Below, one piece after another: positions 26,100 to 33,560 of a stretch of DNA of 33,560 bases; within the stretch, counting starts at the first letter, position 1; each line of letters begins with the position of its first letter. Made by a program: the position numbers and the translations under genes. A model generated the notes under the pieces. The model was given only the letters and a program-made list of their open reading frames with translations, was not told the origin of the DNA and searched no databases. The DNA lies in NCBI GenBank assembly GCA_017555455.1, contig JAFZGJ010000159.1:1-33560 (forward strand), written 5' to 3'. This DNA is from Lachnospiraceae bacterium (lineage in GTDB: Bacteria; Bacillota; Clostridia; Lachnospirales; Lachnospiraceae).

Positions 26100-28742
26100 T
26101 TATTTCAACTGTCCAAGTCTTTCCTGAACCTGAGCCATCATCTGCTGATATTTCTCAAGTTTAGCTTTTTCTTCTTCAATTTTTGCAGCCGGAGCTTTGG
26201 AGATAAATCTTTCGTTATTTAACATTCCGTTAACTCTGGCAAGTTCACCCTGTAAACGTTTTTCTTCTTTTTCCAAACGTTCGATTTCTTTGCTGATATC
26301 AACAAGTTCAGCAAATGGCATATAGCAAACTGCACCCGGAATTACTACAGATACTGCATCATCTGCGATTCCGTCTTTGTTAGCCTGTGTTTTAACTTCA
26401 GAAGCGTAAGCTAAGGAAGCAAAGAATAATCCACTTTCTTCAAATACTTTTAAGATTTCTTCTTTTTCACTTACTACATAAACAAGTGCTTTTTTGCTTG
26501 GTGGAACGTTCATCTCAGAACGAACGTTACGGATACCACGAACTGCACCTTTGATAGTTTCGATATCACTTTCTTCTTTTGCAAAGTTCCATTCATCTTT
26601 GAATTCAGGCCATGTGCTTATCATAATAGATTCTTCTTCAGACTGTAATGTACAGAAGATTTCTTCGGTTACGAATGGCATATATGGATGTAATAATTTT
26701 AATGCATTTAATAATACATTTTTCAATGTCCATAATGCAGCATTCTGGCTGTCTGCATTGTCTGTGTTGTACAGACGAGGTTTTACCATTTCGATATACC
26801 AGTCGCAGAATTCATCCCAGATGAAGTCCTGAACCTTCTGAACTGCAATACCAAGTTCAAAGTGTTCCATATTTTCAGTTGCTTCTTTGATAACCTTATT
26901 TAATTTAGATAAAATCCATTTATCTGCCGGTTCTAAGCTAGCTACGTCCGGAGTCGTAATTTCTTTTCCTTCCATGTTCATCATAATGAAACGGGAAGCA
27001 TTCCATACTTTGTTAGCAAAGTTTCTGCTTGCTTCTACTCTTTCGTTGTAGAAACGCATATCATTACCAGGAGCATTACCTGTAATTAAAGTCATTCTTA
27101 ATGCGTCAGCACCGTACTGATCGATGATTTCCAATGGATCAATACCGTTTCCTAAAGATTTAGACATTTTACGTCCCTGGGAGTCACGTACTAAACCATG
27201 GAATAATACTGTCTTAAATGGTTTTTCTTTCATCTGTTCGAATCCGGAGAAGATCATACGGATTACCCAGAAGAAGATAATATCGTATCCTGTTACTAAT
27301 ACGTCTGTTGGATAGAAGTATTTTAAATCTTCTGTCATTTCCGGCCAACCAAGAGTTGAGAATGGCCATAATGCAGAGGAGAACCATGTATCCAATGTAT
27401 CAGGATCCTGTGTAAAGTGTGTATCTCCACATTTTGGACATACTGTTGGTGCACTGGCTGCTACTACAGTTTCACCACATTTATCACAGTAATATGCCGG
27501 AATTCTATGTCCCCACCATAACTGACGGCTGATACACCAGTCACGGATGTTATCTGTCCAGTTATAGTATGTTTTGTTCATTCTTTCCGGAATTAACTGA
27601 ATATCACCGGTTCTTACTGCTTCAGCTGCCGGTTTGATTAATTCATCCATTTTTACGAACCACTGTTTTTTGATCATTGGTTCGATAGTTGTTTTACATC
27701 TGTCATGAGTACCTACGTTATGAACGTGGTCTTCAATTTTTACAAGTAAGCCCATTTCGTCTAATTCTTTAACGATAGCTTTTCTTGCTTCATAACGATC
27801 CATGCCTGCGAATTTTCCACCATTTTCATTGATGGTTGCATCATCGTTCATGATGTTGATTTCAGGAAGGTTATGTCTCTTTCCTACTTCGAAGTCGTTA
27901 GGGTCGTGTGCAGGTGTAATTTTAACTACACCGGTACCAAATTCCATATCAACGTAAGTATCTTCTACGATAGGAAGTTCTCTGTTCATAAGAGGTAACA
28001 TTACCTTTTTACCGGATAAATGTTTGTATCTGTCATCGTTAGGGTTAATCGCTACAGCTGTATCTCCTAACATTGTTTCCGGACGGGTTGTTGCAAATGT
28101 TAAGAATTCATCAGTTCCAATAATCGGATATTTGATGTGCCAAAAATGTCCGGCCTGTTCTTCGTATTCAACTTCTGCGTCAGAAATAGAGGTATTACAT
28201 ACAGGACACCAGTTGATGATACGGCTTCCTTTGTAAATCCATCCTTTTTCATGCATTTTGCAGAAAACTTCTGTTACGGCTTTGTTACAGCCTTCGTCCA
28301 TAGTGAAACGTTCTCTGTCCCAGTCACAGGAAGAACCAAGTTTCTTTAACTGTTCAATAATACGTCCGCCGTATTCTCTCTTCCAATCCCAGGCTCTTTC
28401 CAAGAAGCCTTCTCTTCCTAAGTCTTCTTTGTCGATGCCTTCTTCTTTCATCTTTTCGATGATTTTAACTTCCGTAGCAATACTTGCATGGTCTGTACCC
28501 GGCTGCCAAAGAGCATTATATCCCTGCATTCTTTTGAAACGAATCAAAATATCCTGCATGGTATTATCAAGGGCATGGCCCATGTGAAGCTGTCCTGTAA
28601 TATTTGGGGGTGGCATAACAATAGTAAATGGTTTCTTGCTGTGGTCTACTTCAGCATGAAAATATTTCTTTTCCAGCCACTTCTGATACAATTTTTCCTC
28701 AATCCCATGAGGATCATAAGTTTTTGCTAATTCTTTACTCAT
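26100..28742 (-). CDS. valS: Valyl-tRNA synthetase
   Basis: The 880-residue class I synthetase has PPPNITG followed by HMGH (53-56), the KMSKS loop (525-529), the editing-domain segment TTRPETMLGDTAV (218-230), zinc-binding cysteine pairs (Cys419/422 and Cys435/438) and a C-terminal coiled coil (about 810-878). It charges tRNA-Val and edits mischarged threonine. The ATG at 28742 follows an AAAGGAG sequence. Its leader holds a T-box riboswitch, so expression should rise when uncharged tRNA-Val accumulates. The downstream neighbour is a restriction operon rather than folC. Confidence 0.97.
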   Translation of the reverse strand: MSKELAKTYDPHGIEEKLYQKWLEKKYFHAEVDHSKKPFTIVMPPPNITGQLHMGHALDNTMQDILIRFKRMQGYNALWQPGTDHASIATEVKIIEKMKEEGIDKEDLGREGFLERAWDWKREYGGRIIEQLKKLGSSCDWDRERFTMDEGCNKAVTEVFCKMHEKGWIYKGSRIINWCPVCNTSISDAEVEYEEQAGHFWHIKYPIIGTDEFLTFATTRPETMLGDTAVAINPNDDRYKHLSGKKVMLPLMNRELPIVEDTYVDMEFGTGVVKITPAHDPNDFEVGKRHNLPEINIMNDDATINENGGKFAGMDRYEARKAIVKELDEMGLLVKIEDHVHNVGTHDRCKTTIEPMIKKQWFVKMDELIKPAAEAVRTGDIQLIPERMNKTYYNWTDNIRDWCISRQLWWGHRIPAYYCDKCGETVVAASAPTVCPKCGDTHFTQDPDTLDTWFSSALWPFSTLGWPEMTEDLKYFYPTDVLVTGYDIIFFWVIRMIFSGFEQMKEKPFKTVLFHGLVRDSQGRKMSKSLGNGIDPLEIIDQYGADALRMTLITGNAPGNDMRFYNERVEASRNFANKVWNASRFIMMNMEGKEITTPDVASLEPADKWILSKLNKVIKEATENMEHFELGIAVQKVQDFIWDEFCDWYIEMVKPRLYNTDNADSQNAALWTLKNVLLNALKLLHPYMPFVTEEIFCTLQSEEESIMISTWPEFKDEWNFAKEESDIETIKGAVRGIRNVRSEMNVPPSKKALVYVVSEKEEILKVFEESGLFFASLAYASEVKTQANKDGIADDAVSVVIPGAVCYMPFAELVDISKEIERLEKEEKRLQGELARVNGMLNNERFISKAPAAKIEEEKAKLEKYQQMMAQVQERLGQLK

Positions 28743-28786
28743 ATTATTTGTCTCCTTTTATATTTATACGTGCATACATTTCGAAT

Positions 28787-28899
28787 AGAATACGCGTTCT
28801 CGCGTATTCTGCGCCGCCGAAGCGTCGCAAAGCGACATTTTCCTTTGCTTCGGCGTGTGCATTCTCACGGGCTTTTTATTGTGCAACAATAAAAAGCCC
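28787..28899 (-). repeat. three stacked palindromes in the valS leader
   Basis: Three inverted repeats lie between the T-box terminator and the valS start. A ten-bp perfect stem (28787-28796 with 28801-28810) has a four-base loop. A nine-bp stem (28815-28823 with 28847-28855) encloses a further GTCGC/GCGAC hairpin. A 14-bp perfect stem (28869-28882 with 28886-28899) has a three-base loop and shares the T tract of the T-box terminator. The first two are much more GC-rich than their surroundings. Confidence 0.85.
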
Positions 28900-29204
28900 T
28901 TTGCCGACTTTTTCATCAGCAAAGGGCGTCAAATCACTCTAACGCGGTACCACCTTTGTTCACTTCTATCTTTAGAAGCCTCTGGGTTTCTTTCCTACAC
29001 AAGTTATTCTCATAACTTACGTCAAGTTTTCTATACCGAAACCTATCCTATAACGGGGATGAGCCGTGAACACCTACTGTTAGTTCAGCATTCCGATTCC
29101 AAAGCTACCTTCCAAATCCCTTCCCTAAAGAAACCTCTCAGCCTATGAGTTTCTCTCTCTGATAAGGGGTAATCTGTACTCCTCTTCTTCACCATCTTTA
29201 TCTA
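28887..29204 (-). promoter_or_regulatory. T-box riboswitch (valine) controlling valS
   Basis: The leader has the T-box core AGGTGGTACCGCG (within 28941-28960); its UGGU can pair with the ACCA end of tRNA-Val. It is followed by a terminator with a nine-bp GCCCTTTGC/GCAAAGGGC stem and a T tract (28887-28927). Upstream are typical Stem I elements: AGGAGTACAG near 29180, GGCTGAGAGG near 29140, and a candidate GUA (valine) specifier at 29108-29106. Uncharged tRNA should favour the antiterminator and allow valS transcription. The specifier assignment is tentative because I did not fold the whole leader. Confidence 0.93.
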
Positions 29205-29210
29205 TCCATA

Positions 29211-29239
29211 AATATAGTGAATTTAAGATAGTTTGTCAA
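29211..29239 (-). promoter_or_regulatory. sigma-A promoter for the valS T-box leader
   Basis: A perfect TTGACA (29239-29234) and TATATT (29216-29211) are separated by exactly 17 bases, placing the transcript start near 29204, just before the first T-box Stem I bases. Confidence 0.88.
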
Positions 29240-29264
29240 CAGTTGTTTCGTTTCAAATTTATAG

Positions 29265-29295
29265 TAAAAACAGAGATTTTTCATGAAATCCCTGT
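29265..29295 (-). terminator. Terminator after the solute-binding lipoprotein gene
   Basis: ACAGGGATTT and AAATCTCTGT pair over ten positions with one G-U pair around a six-base loop, followed by five T residues on the minus strand, about 20 bases after the stop codon. It closes the envelope cassette before the valS promoter. Confidence 0.82.
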
Positions 29296-29315
29296 CCTAT
29301 TTTACTTCAAATCTT

Positions 29316-31634
29316 CTATGAATTTTCACTTACATAAATTTCAACTCTGCTCTGAATGACATCCGCCACTTCCTCTGCAGTTTTCTGTCCTTCTAAAAAG
29401 CCGGCTGCTTCTTCCATCACGATATTATAAATAGTTTCATTATAGATACAAAGGGAATCTAATTTATATAAGTAATCTATCAGCTCCGCAGTTTCTTCCG
29501 GTTTCATAGGTTCTAGCGCCATTTCTACACCATTTACATAAATATAATCATCATACTCGTGCTTATTTCCCTGTTCATCTATATGGTATGGCTTTTCCCA
29601 TGCCTTTTCTTCCAGCTTTTTCAAGCTATCCACTCTCACCGGAAAATCATAATTCAGCGATTCCTGATATTCTTCCATAAAGAAGGTTTTTACAAACTCC
29701 CATGCCACATCCTGATGTTTGCTCAATGCACTGATTGCCATAGGAGAAGTAAAACTCAAACCGGCCCCCATACCTTCATCCACAGGGAAACCGATTAAGG
29801 TAATATCTTCCCCAAAAACTCCCTGTTTCGCATAATTATAATCTCTGAACCCGGACAAATACTGCATATTTAAAATTGTTTTTCCGTTTCTGTACTGAAG
29901 TTCCATTTCCTGCCAATAGGATTCATCATCAGTAACCGTAGAATAATCAATTTCTTTCGGAAGACTTTTTGCATATTCCAAAGTTTTAATAAAGCCTTCA
30001 CTATCAAAGGAACACTTACCCGTATCCCAATTTACATACTGCTCTCCACAAATCCATACGGTGTAATATAAGAAATTGGATGCAGTCACTTCACTTAAAA
30101 GCTGGGTTCCTTCCGGCTTAGAAGCAAGAAGTTCCATAGCTTCATCCATGGTCCACCCCGCTTCTTTTCCCACATCTGCGGTTTTTGCCGCAAAGGTAGT
30201 CACAGAAAATGAAGGCGATATCCGATACATGCCATCCTCAGAAGAAAGTGCTTTTAAAACATTGGGAAGTAAATCCTCTTTTTTCAGTTCTGTATCTTTT
30301 TCCAAAAATGTATTTAAATCTGCAAAAATTCCTTTAGCTGCAAAGCTTTCAAAAGGCATTTGTGTATTCAACAACATAATATCCGGTATATTTCCGGAAA
30401 CAATATCGGCATTCAGCCTTGTCAGTCCCTGACTATAATCCTCCATGGTATCATAGGTGGAATAATCCTTGACATTCAAACGGTATTCCTGATTTTTCTT
30501 ATTAAATTCTACCAGTTTTTCTTTTACATTATTGTCTAAATAATAGCACCCAACAATGAGTTCTGTCTTATCTACTACTTCCTCCGGTGGTACTTTAGTA
30601 AATTTAGCTAAAACAGCTTTATCGTCATAGTAGTATGCCACAAAGGTATTTTCGTCCAAGAATGTTGTCTGATATAAAATAGAATTAGAAAAATCAGAAG
30701 AAATATAATCCATAATCTTAGTTATTTCCACATCTCCTATATTATACCCATAAACTCCATAATCATCACAAAGATAAATATCGTAGGCCTTTCCCGGATT
30801 TATTTGATATCTGTAATAATTAAAGGGAAGTGCTACTTTTTCGCCTAAAATACCACTCTGGATATCCAGAGTCTGAATATTCGCAGTTGTTCCGTCACTA
30901 CTGGCAAGGGCAAACTTACCCTCCCGAACTCTAAGCAATCTGCTATCATTTCCATTCTGTTTTTCAATCAATTTCACAGGATTCCCTTGATTATCATAAA
31001 CTTCAATTCCTCTGGAAGTATCTAAAATAATTTGATTGTTTTCATTGCAGAATACAGAACTTATATAAAAATATTCCTCTTCTGAAATATTTTCATTTAA
31101 ATAAATCTCCCATTTTATAGTTCCGTCTGCTGCATAAGCCTTTAAATAAGTTTTATCTTTATTGTCATTTCCTTCATAGGTTGCATATTGGTAAATCAGA
31201 GAATAAACATTTCCTTCCTTGTCAACAGCAAAACTACCTGCGCCGCAGTTAGACTCCAACACACTTTCAAATTGACTTTTTACGGCTCCATCCACAGAAT
31301 AACCGGTAATTTTACGCAGAACTGCAAAAGTATCCTCCGGCACAAATTCTTCCATAGCTCCATCCACAACTGCATCCTCTGTTACCACGGCCTCTTCTGT
31401 TCTTACTTGAGGTTTTTCATAATTATATACATACTGTTCTACATACAGGGTATCTCCCTGTACAACCAACTGGCTGATATCTCCCTCTTCTAAAGCAAAA
31501 ACTCCTGTTTCTTCTTTAAAAACCGCATTTTTATTTATTGAATTTTCTTTTGTCGCACTCGTTTCACCACCACCACAGGCCGAAAGCATCAACGCCATAA
31601 TCAATATACTACATGCCATTCTGATTCTTTTCAT
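29316..31634 (-). CDS. Lipoprotein with propeller-like N-half and extracellular solute-binding C-half
   Basis: From the ATG at 31634 the product has 772 residues. It begins with a lipoprotein signal and lipobox LSAC with Cys20, so it should be anchored outside the membrane. Residues about 45-350 carry repeated beta-strand patterns such as FAVDKEGNVYSLIYQY, resembling a beta-propeller. Residues from about 355 on look like a carbohydrate-type ABC solute-binding protein (family 1/8). The frame is open upstream for 28 codons, but that part overlaps the preceding gene and lacks a signal. The start follows the upstream stop by one base, with AGGAGG about 12 bases before. No permease of the sugar-uptake type is adjacent, so its partner is unclear; the ligand is unknown. 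Confidence 0.85.
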   Translation of the reverse strand: MKRIRMACSILIMALMLSACGGGETSATKENSINKNAVFKEETGVFALEEGDISQLVVQGDTLYVEQYVYNYEKPQVRTEEAVVTEDAVVDGAMEEFVPEDTFAVLRKITGYSVDGAVKSQFESVLESNCGAGSFAVDKEGNVYSLIYQYATYEGNDNKDKTYLKAYAADGTIKWEIYLNENISEEEYFYISSVFCNENNQIILDTSRGIEVYDNQGNPVKLIEKQNGNDSRLLRVREGKFALASSDGTTANIQTLDIQSGILGEKVALPFNYYRYQINPGKAYDIYLCDDYGVYGYNIGDVEITKIMDYISSDFSNSILYQTTFLDENTFVAYYYDDKAVLAKFTKVPPEEVVDKTELIVGCYYLDNNVKEKLVEFNKKNQEYRLNVKDYSTYDTMEDYSQGLTRLNADIVSGNIPDIMLLNTQMPFESFAAKGIFADLNTFLEKDTELKKEDLLPNVLKALSSEDGMYRISPSFSVTTFAAKTADVGKEAGWTMDEAMELLASKPEGTQLLSEVTASNFLYYTVWICGEQYVNWDTGKCSFDSEGFIKTLEYAKSLPKEIDYSTVTDDESYWQEMELQYRNGKTILNMQYLSGFRDYNYAKQGVFGEDITLIGFPVDEGMGAGLSFTSPMAISALSKHQDVAWEFVKTFFMEEYQESLNYDFPVRVDSLKKLEEKAWEKPYHIDEQGNKHEYDDYIYVNGVEMALEPMKPEETAELIDYLYKLDSLCIYNETIYNIVMEEAAGFLEGQKTAEEVADVIQSRVEIYVSENS

Positions 31635-31635
31635 T

Positions 31636-32721
31636 TCAAACTTTTCCCTCCTGCTTTTTTCTTTTCTTCTGCATCCTTTTGGAATCTGCCTCATAAGCTT
31701 TATCCTGTACACGTACAAGGATCTGTCTCAAACTCCAGGTTCTGTTTTTCCATAAATATATAATAAAAGTAATAATAAATATAACCGGTAACACCAATAA
31801 TAAGATTTTAAACATTAAAAATAATGCCAATATGTCTTCCTTCCCTCTGGCAATATTTTCCCAGTAGGGAAATACTACCCCTTTCAAAGACATACTTCTG
31901 ATGCCAAAATCTTTGATTATCTTAACCAAAGAAAGGAATTGAAACCGTGTACTGTTTTCTACAATTACCACATTTTCATTTCCATTACCTACCACAGTCT
32001 GCATGGTAGAAAGAGCAAATCCTTTCACCGGATTTGGAAGTACAATTTCATAGGTGAAACCTCCATTGACGGTTCCATAACTTTTCAAACTATCCAAAGA
32101 TAAAAAACACATGGGCTTTTCCAACCCTGCTGCTTTTTCCAATCTTGAATCTCCCCGTTCAATAACACCTGTAATATAGTGTGGAACTTCGCCAATCATC
32201 ACCTGCATTCCTACCACGTCTGAGGAACCAAACAACTGCCATGCGGTTTCCTTATCTATAATAAGACCATCCTTCATCAAATTATCTTGAGAAAACATAG
32301 CTCCACTGACAATTTTTTGAGGATGAAATTGAAAAAACTCTCCACTGACTCCCACCGCCTGTAATTCTACCTTTGCCCGGGTAGTACTAAGTGTTGCCTT
32401 TCCCATTCTGCTGGCAGCCCATATCCACAATCTTGCCTGCTCTTTTTCCTTGATAATACCGGCATTCTGCAGTGCTTTTTCCACACTTTGCTCCATACCT
32501 AAAAAATAGTCTTCACTATCTATAGCATTTTCCGCATAAAAGACACTGATTTGGGACGCTTCTCCCTCTTTTGACCATCGTCCTGCCATTTGTTGGTCGT
32601 ATAGTCCTCTTAATATCTGATTTTCAAAAAGTAAAAGTATTCCTGCCAAAAGTAAACACACTGCACTTACAAGTCCCATGAAACGAATTTTTACAGGAAT
32701 ATTCTGTATTAAATTTTTCAC
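31636..32721 (-). CDS. Membrane protein with MacB-like periplasmic core domain and only two membrane spans
   Basis: The 361-residue protein has one N-terminal span (about 14-33), an extracytoplasmic domain (about 40-290) resembling the MacB periplasmic core of FtsX-type permeases, one C-terminal span (about 298-323) and a basic tail of about 38 residues. Full FtsX/MacB permeases have four spans; the last two are absent here and no frameshift is evident. I infer a structural partner of an envelope ABC machine rather than a complete permease. The start is a GTG with GGAG nine bases upstream. It lies 62 bases after the HlyD-like gene and one base before the lipoprotein gene, so the three are probably one unit. 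Confidence 0.75.
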   Translation of the reverse strand: MKNLIQNIPVKIRFMGLVSAVCLLLAGILLLFENQILRGLYDQQMAGRWSKEGEASQISVFYAENAIDSEDYFLGMEQSVEKALQNAGIIKEKEQARLWIWAASRMGKATLSTTRAKVELQAVGVSGEFFQFHPQKIVSGAMFSQDNLMKDGLIIDKETAWQLFGSSDVVGMQVMIGEVPHYITGVIERGDSRLEKAAGLEKPMCFLSLDSLKSYGTVNGGFTYEIVLPNPVKGFALSTMQTVVGNGNENVVIVENSTRFQFLSLVKIIKDFGIRSMSLKGVVFPYWENIARGKEDILALFLMFKILLLVLPVIFIITFIIYLWKNRTWSLRQILVRVQDKAYEADSKRMQKKRKKQEGKV

Positions 32722-32783
32722 TGCAGTCTGCTCCTCTTTTCCTACTTTTCTGCTTTCTTTTCTATCTTTCTATACCCGGAAAT

Positions 32784-33560
32784 CTAATTTTCTGCCAATC
32801 TTACCTGTTTTCCGGCTTCTACCGGCTGGGTAGCAGTGGTAATTACAAATTCATATCCATATAATGGTGCTTTAATGGCGGTTTTATTGTCGTCTGCTCC
32901 CAACACCTCTACATCTACTCTGGTAGCCATATAGCGGTTTCCTAAAGGAGAATTTTTCGCTTCCACGATTAAAATAAATTTACCATTGTTATCTTCTCTT
33001 ACTGCACTGTTTGGCACTACCAAATCATAACTGGCACTTTTCTGGCCGACGGAAACACTAATAGACTGCCCTACCTGTACATCACCTGTCACATTAAATA
33101 CCAGCAATTTCTTACTTCCATTACTTTCCGGATCCGGACGGATGGCACTCAAGGTAGCAACAATATCGTTATAATACCAGGAATTCTGTATTTCAGCCTG
33201 TTCTCCTACAGTAACTTTTTTTGCCTGTTCCGGAGTTACGGAAAAGCTCATCTGAAACCCTTTCCCCTCGGGCTGCATCACTGCCAGTTCTTCATTGGGA
33301 GAAATGCTTTCTCCTGCAATCTTATTAACACCGGTAACAGTTCCTGCCATAGGAGCTTTGATTACTGCTCCTACTGCATTTTCTTTTAATTTTGCAATTT
33401 TTTCCCTCTGTTCACGAATGGCATCGCTCTGACTTCCAAGCTTTAATTCACTGTCAATATCTTTTAGAAGCTGTTCTAATTCTTTCTGCGCCTGTTCCTT
33501 GATTTTTTCTGCAGTCAACAACTCTGCCTGAGTATTGGCCAAAAGCTTTTCTTTATTGAT
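32784..33560 (-). CDS. HlyD/MacA-like periplasmic adaptor protein (5' end outside window)
   Basis: The frame is open to the window edge, so the N-terminus is missing. The 258 codons seen start in a coiled coil (Glu/Lys-rich, first 55 residues), then the second half of a lipoyl-like domain (KAPMAGTVTGVNKIAGESIS) and beta-barrel and membrane-proximal domains typical of RND/MacA-type adaptors. In Gram-positive bacteria such proteins sit on the outer face of the membrane and work with MacB-like ABC exporters. No ATPase is in the window; it may lie upstream. A TTG at 33542 is in frame but is not a credible start. Confidence 0.85.
   Translation of the reverse strand: MNKEKLLANTQAELLTAEKIKEQAQKELEQLLKDIDSELKLGSQSDAIREQREKIAKLKENAVGAVIKAPMAGTVTGVNKIAGESISPNEELAVMQPEGKGFQMSFSVTPEQAKKVTVGEQAEIQNSWYYNDIVATLSAIRPDPESNGSKKLLVFNVTGDVQVGQSISVSVGQKSASYDLVVPNSAVREDNNGKFILIVEAKNSPLGNRYMATRVDVEVLGADDNKTAIKAPLYGYEFVITTATQPVEAGKQVRLAEN

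Noticed and set aside
31635..31718. N-terminal extension of the lipoprotein to 31718
   Set aside because: It would place 28 charged residues before a textbook lipoprotein signal and overlaps the end of the upstream gene; the ATG at 31634 is better.
1..33560. CRISPR arrays, tRNA or rRNA genes, insertion sequences, integrases
   Set aside because: None seen on either strand; the only tandem repeat is the one inside the AlbA_2 gene.

Overview
The window reads as chromosomal DNA of a low-GC, endospore-forming Bacillota, most likely a Lachnospiraceae-type gut clostridium. The clues are a complete spoIIA operon, spoVA genes, a valine T-box in front of valS, cytoplasmic GH3 and GH13 glycosidases, TrpB2, AzlCD and a GGDEF/EAL protein. 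Every gene I can support lies on the minus strand, so transcription runs from high to low coordinates. Both ends cut a gene: the N-terminus of an HlyD/MacA-like adaptor is missing at the right, and the last residues of TrpB2 are missing at the left.

Right to left: (1) 29.3-33.6 kb holds an envelope cassette of HlyD-like adaptor, MacB-core-domain membrane protein and a large lipoprotein joining a propeller-like half to a solute-binding half. (2) 26.1-29.2 kb holds valS behind a sigma-A promoter and T-box, with unusual stacked palindromes between the T-box terminator and the start codon. (3) 18.4-26.0 kb is a type I restriction-modification module (hsdR, hsdM, hsdS) whose hsdS overlaps an AlbA_2/ATPase gene carrying a slippage-prone repeat. 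It separates valS from folC, genes that are adjacent in many Bacillota. (4) 15.0-17.9 kb is folC, a 48-codon acidic ORF and a zinc-ribbon/TPR membrane protein. (5) 12.2-14.9 kb is spoIIAA-spoIIAB-sigF-spoVAA-spoVAB, the forespore sigma-F switch and the start of the dipicolinate channel operon. (6) 8.2-12.2 kb is an M32 carboxypeptidase and a GH3 glycosidase, apparently inserted into the spoVA series. (7) 5.5-8.2 kb resumes with spoVAC under a textbook sigma-G promoter, then a GIY-YIG protein and an alpha-1,6-glucosidase in the same tight cluster. (8) 1-5.4 kb holds a tandem GGDEF-EAL-PAS protein, azlC-azlD and trpB2.

The most interesting points are: the split spoVA locus with glycosidases and a peptidase embedded in sporulation transcription units; a terminator-like hairpin between a candidate sigma-H promoter and spoIIAA; the frame-shifting repeat in the AlbA_2 gene attached to the restriction system; the palindromes in the valS leader; and the lipoprotein/MacB-core cassette. 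All calls come from reading the sequence and recalled family knowledge; no database search was run.
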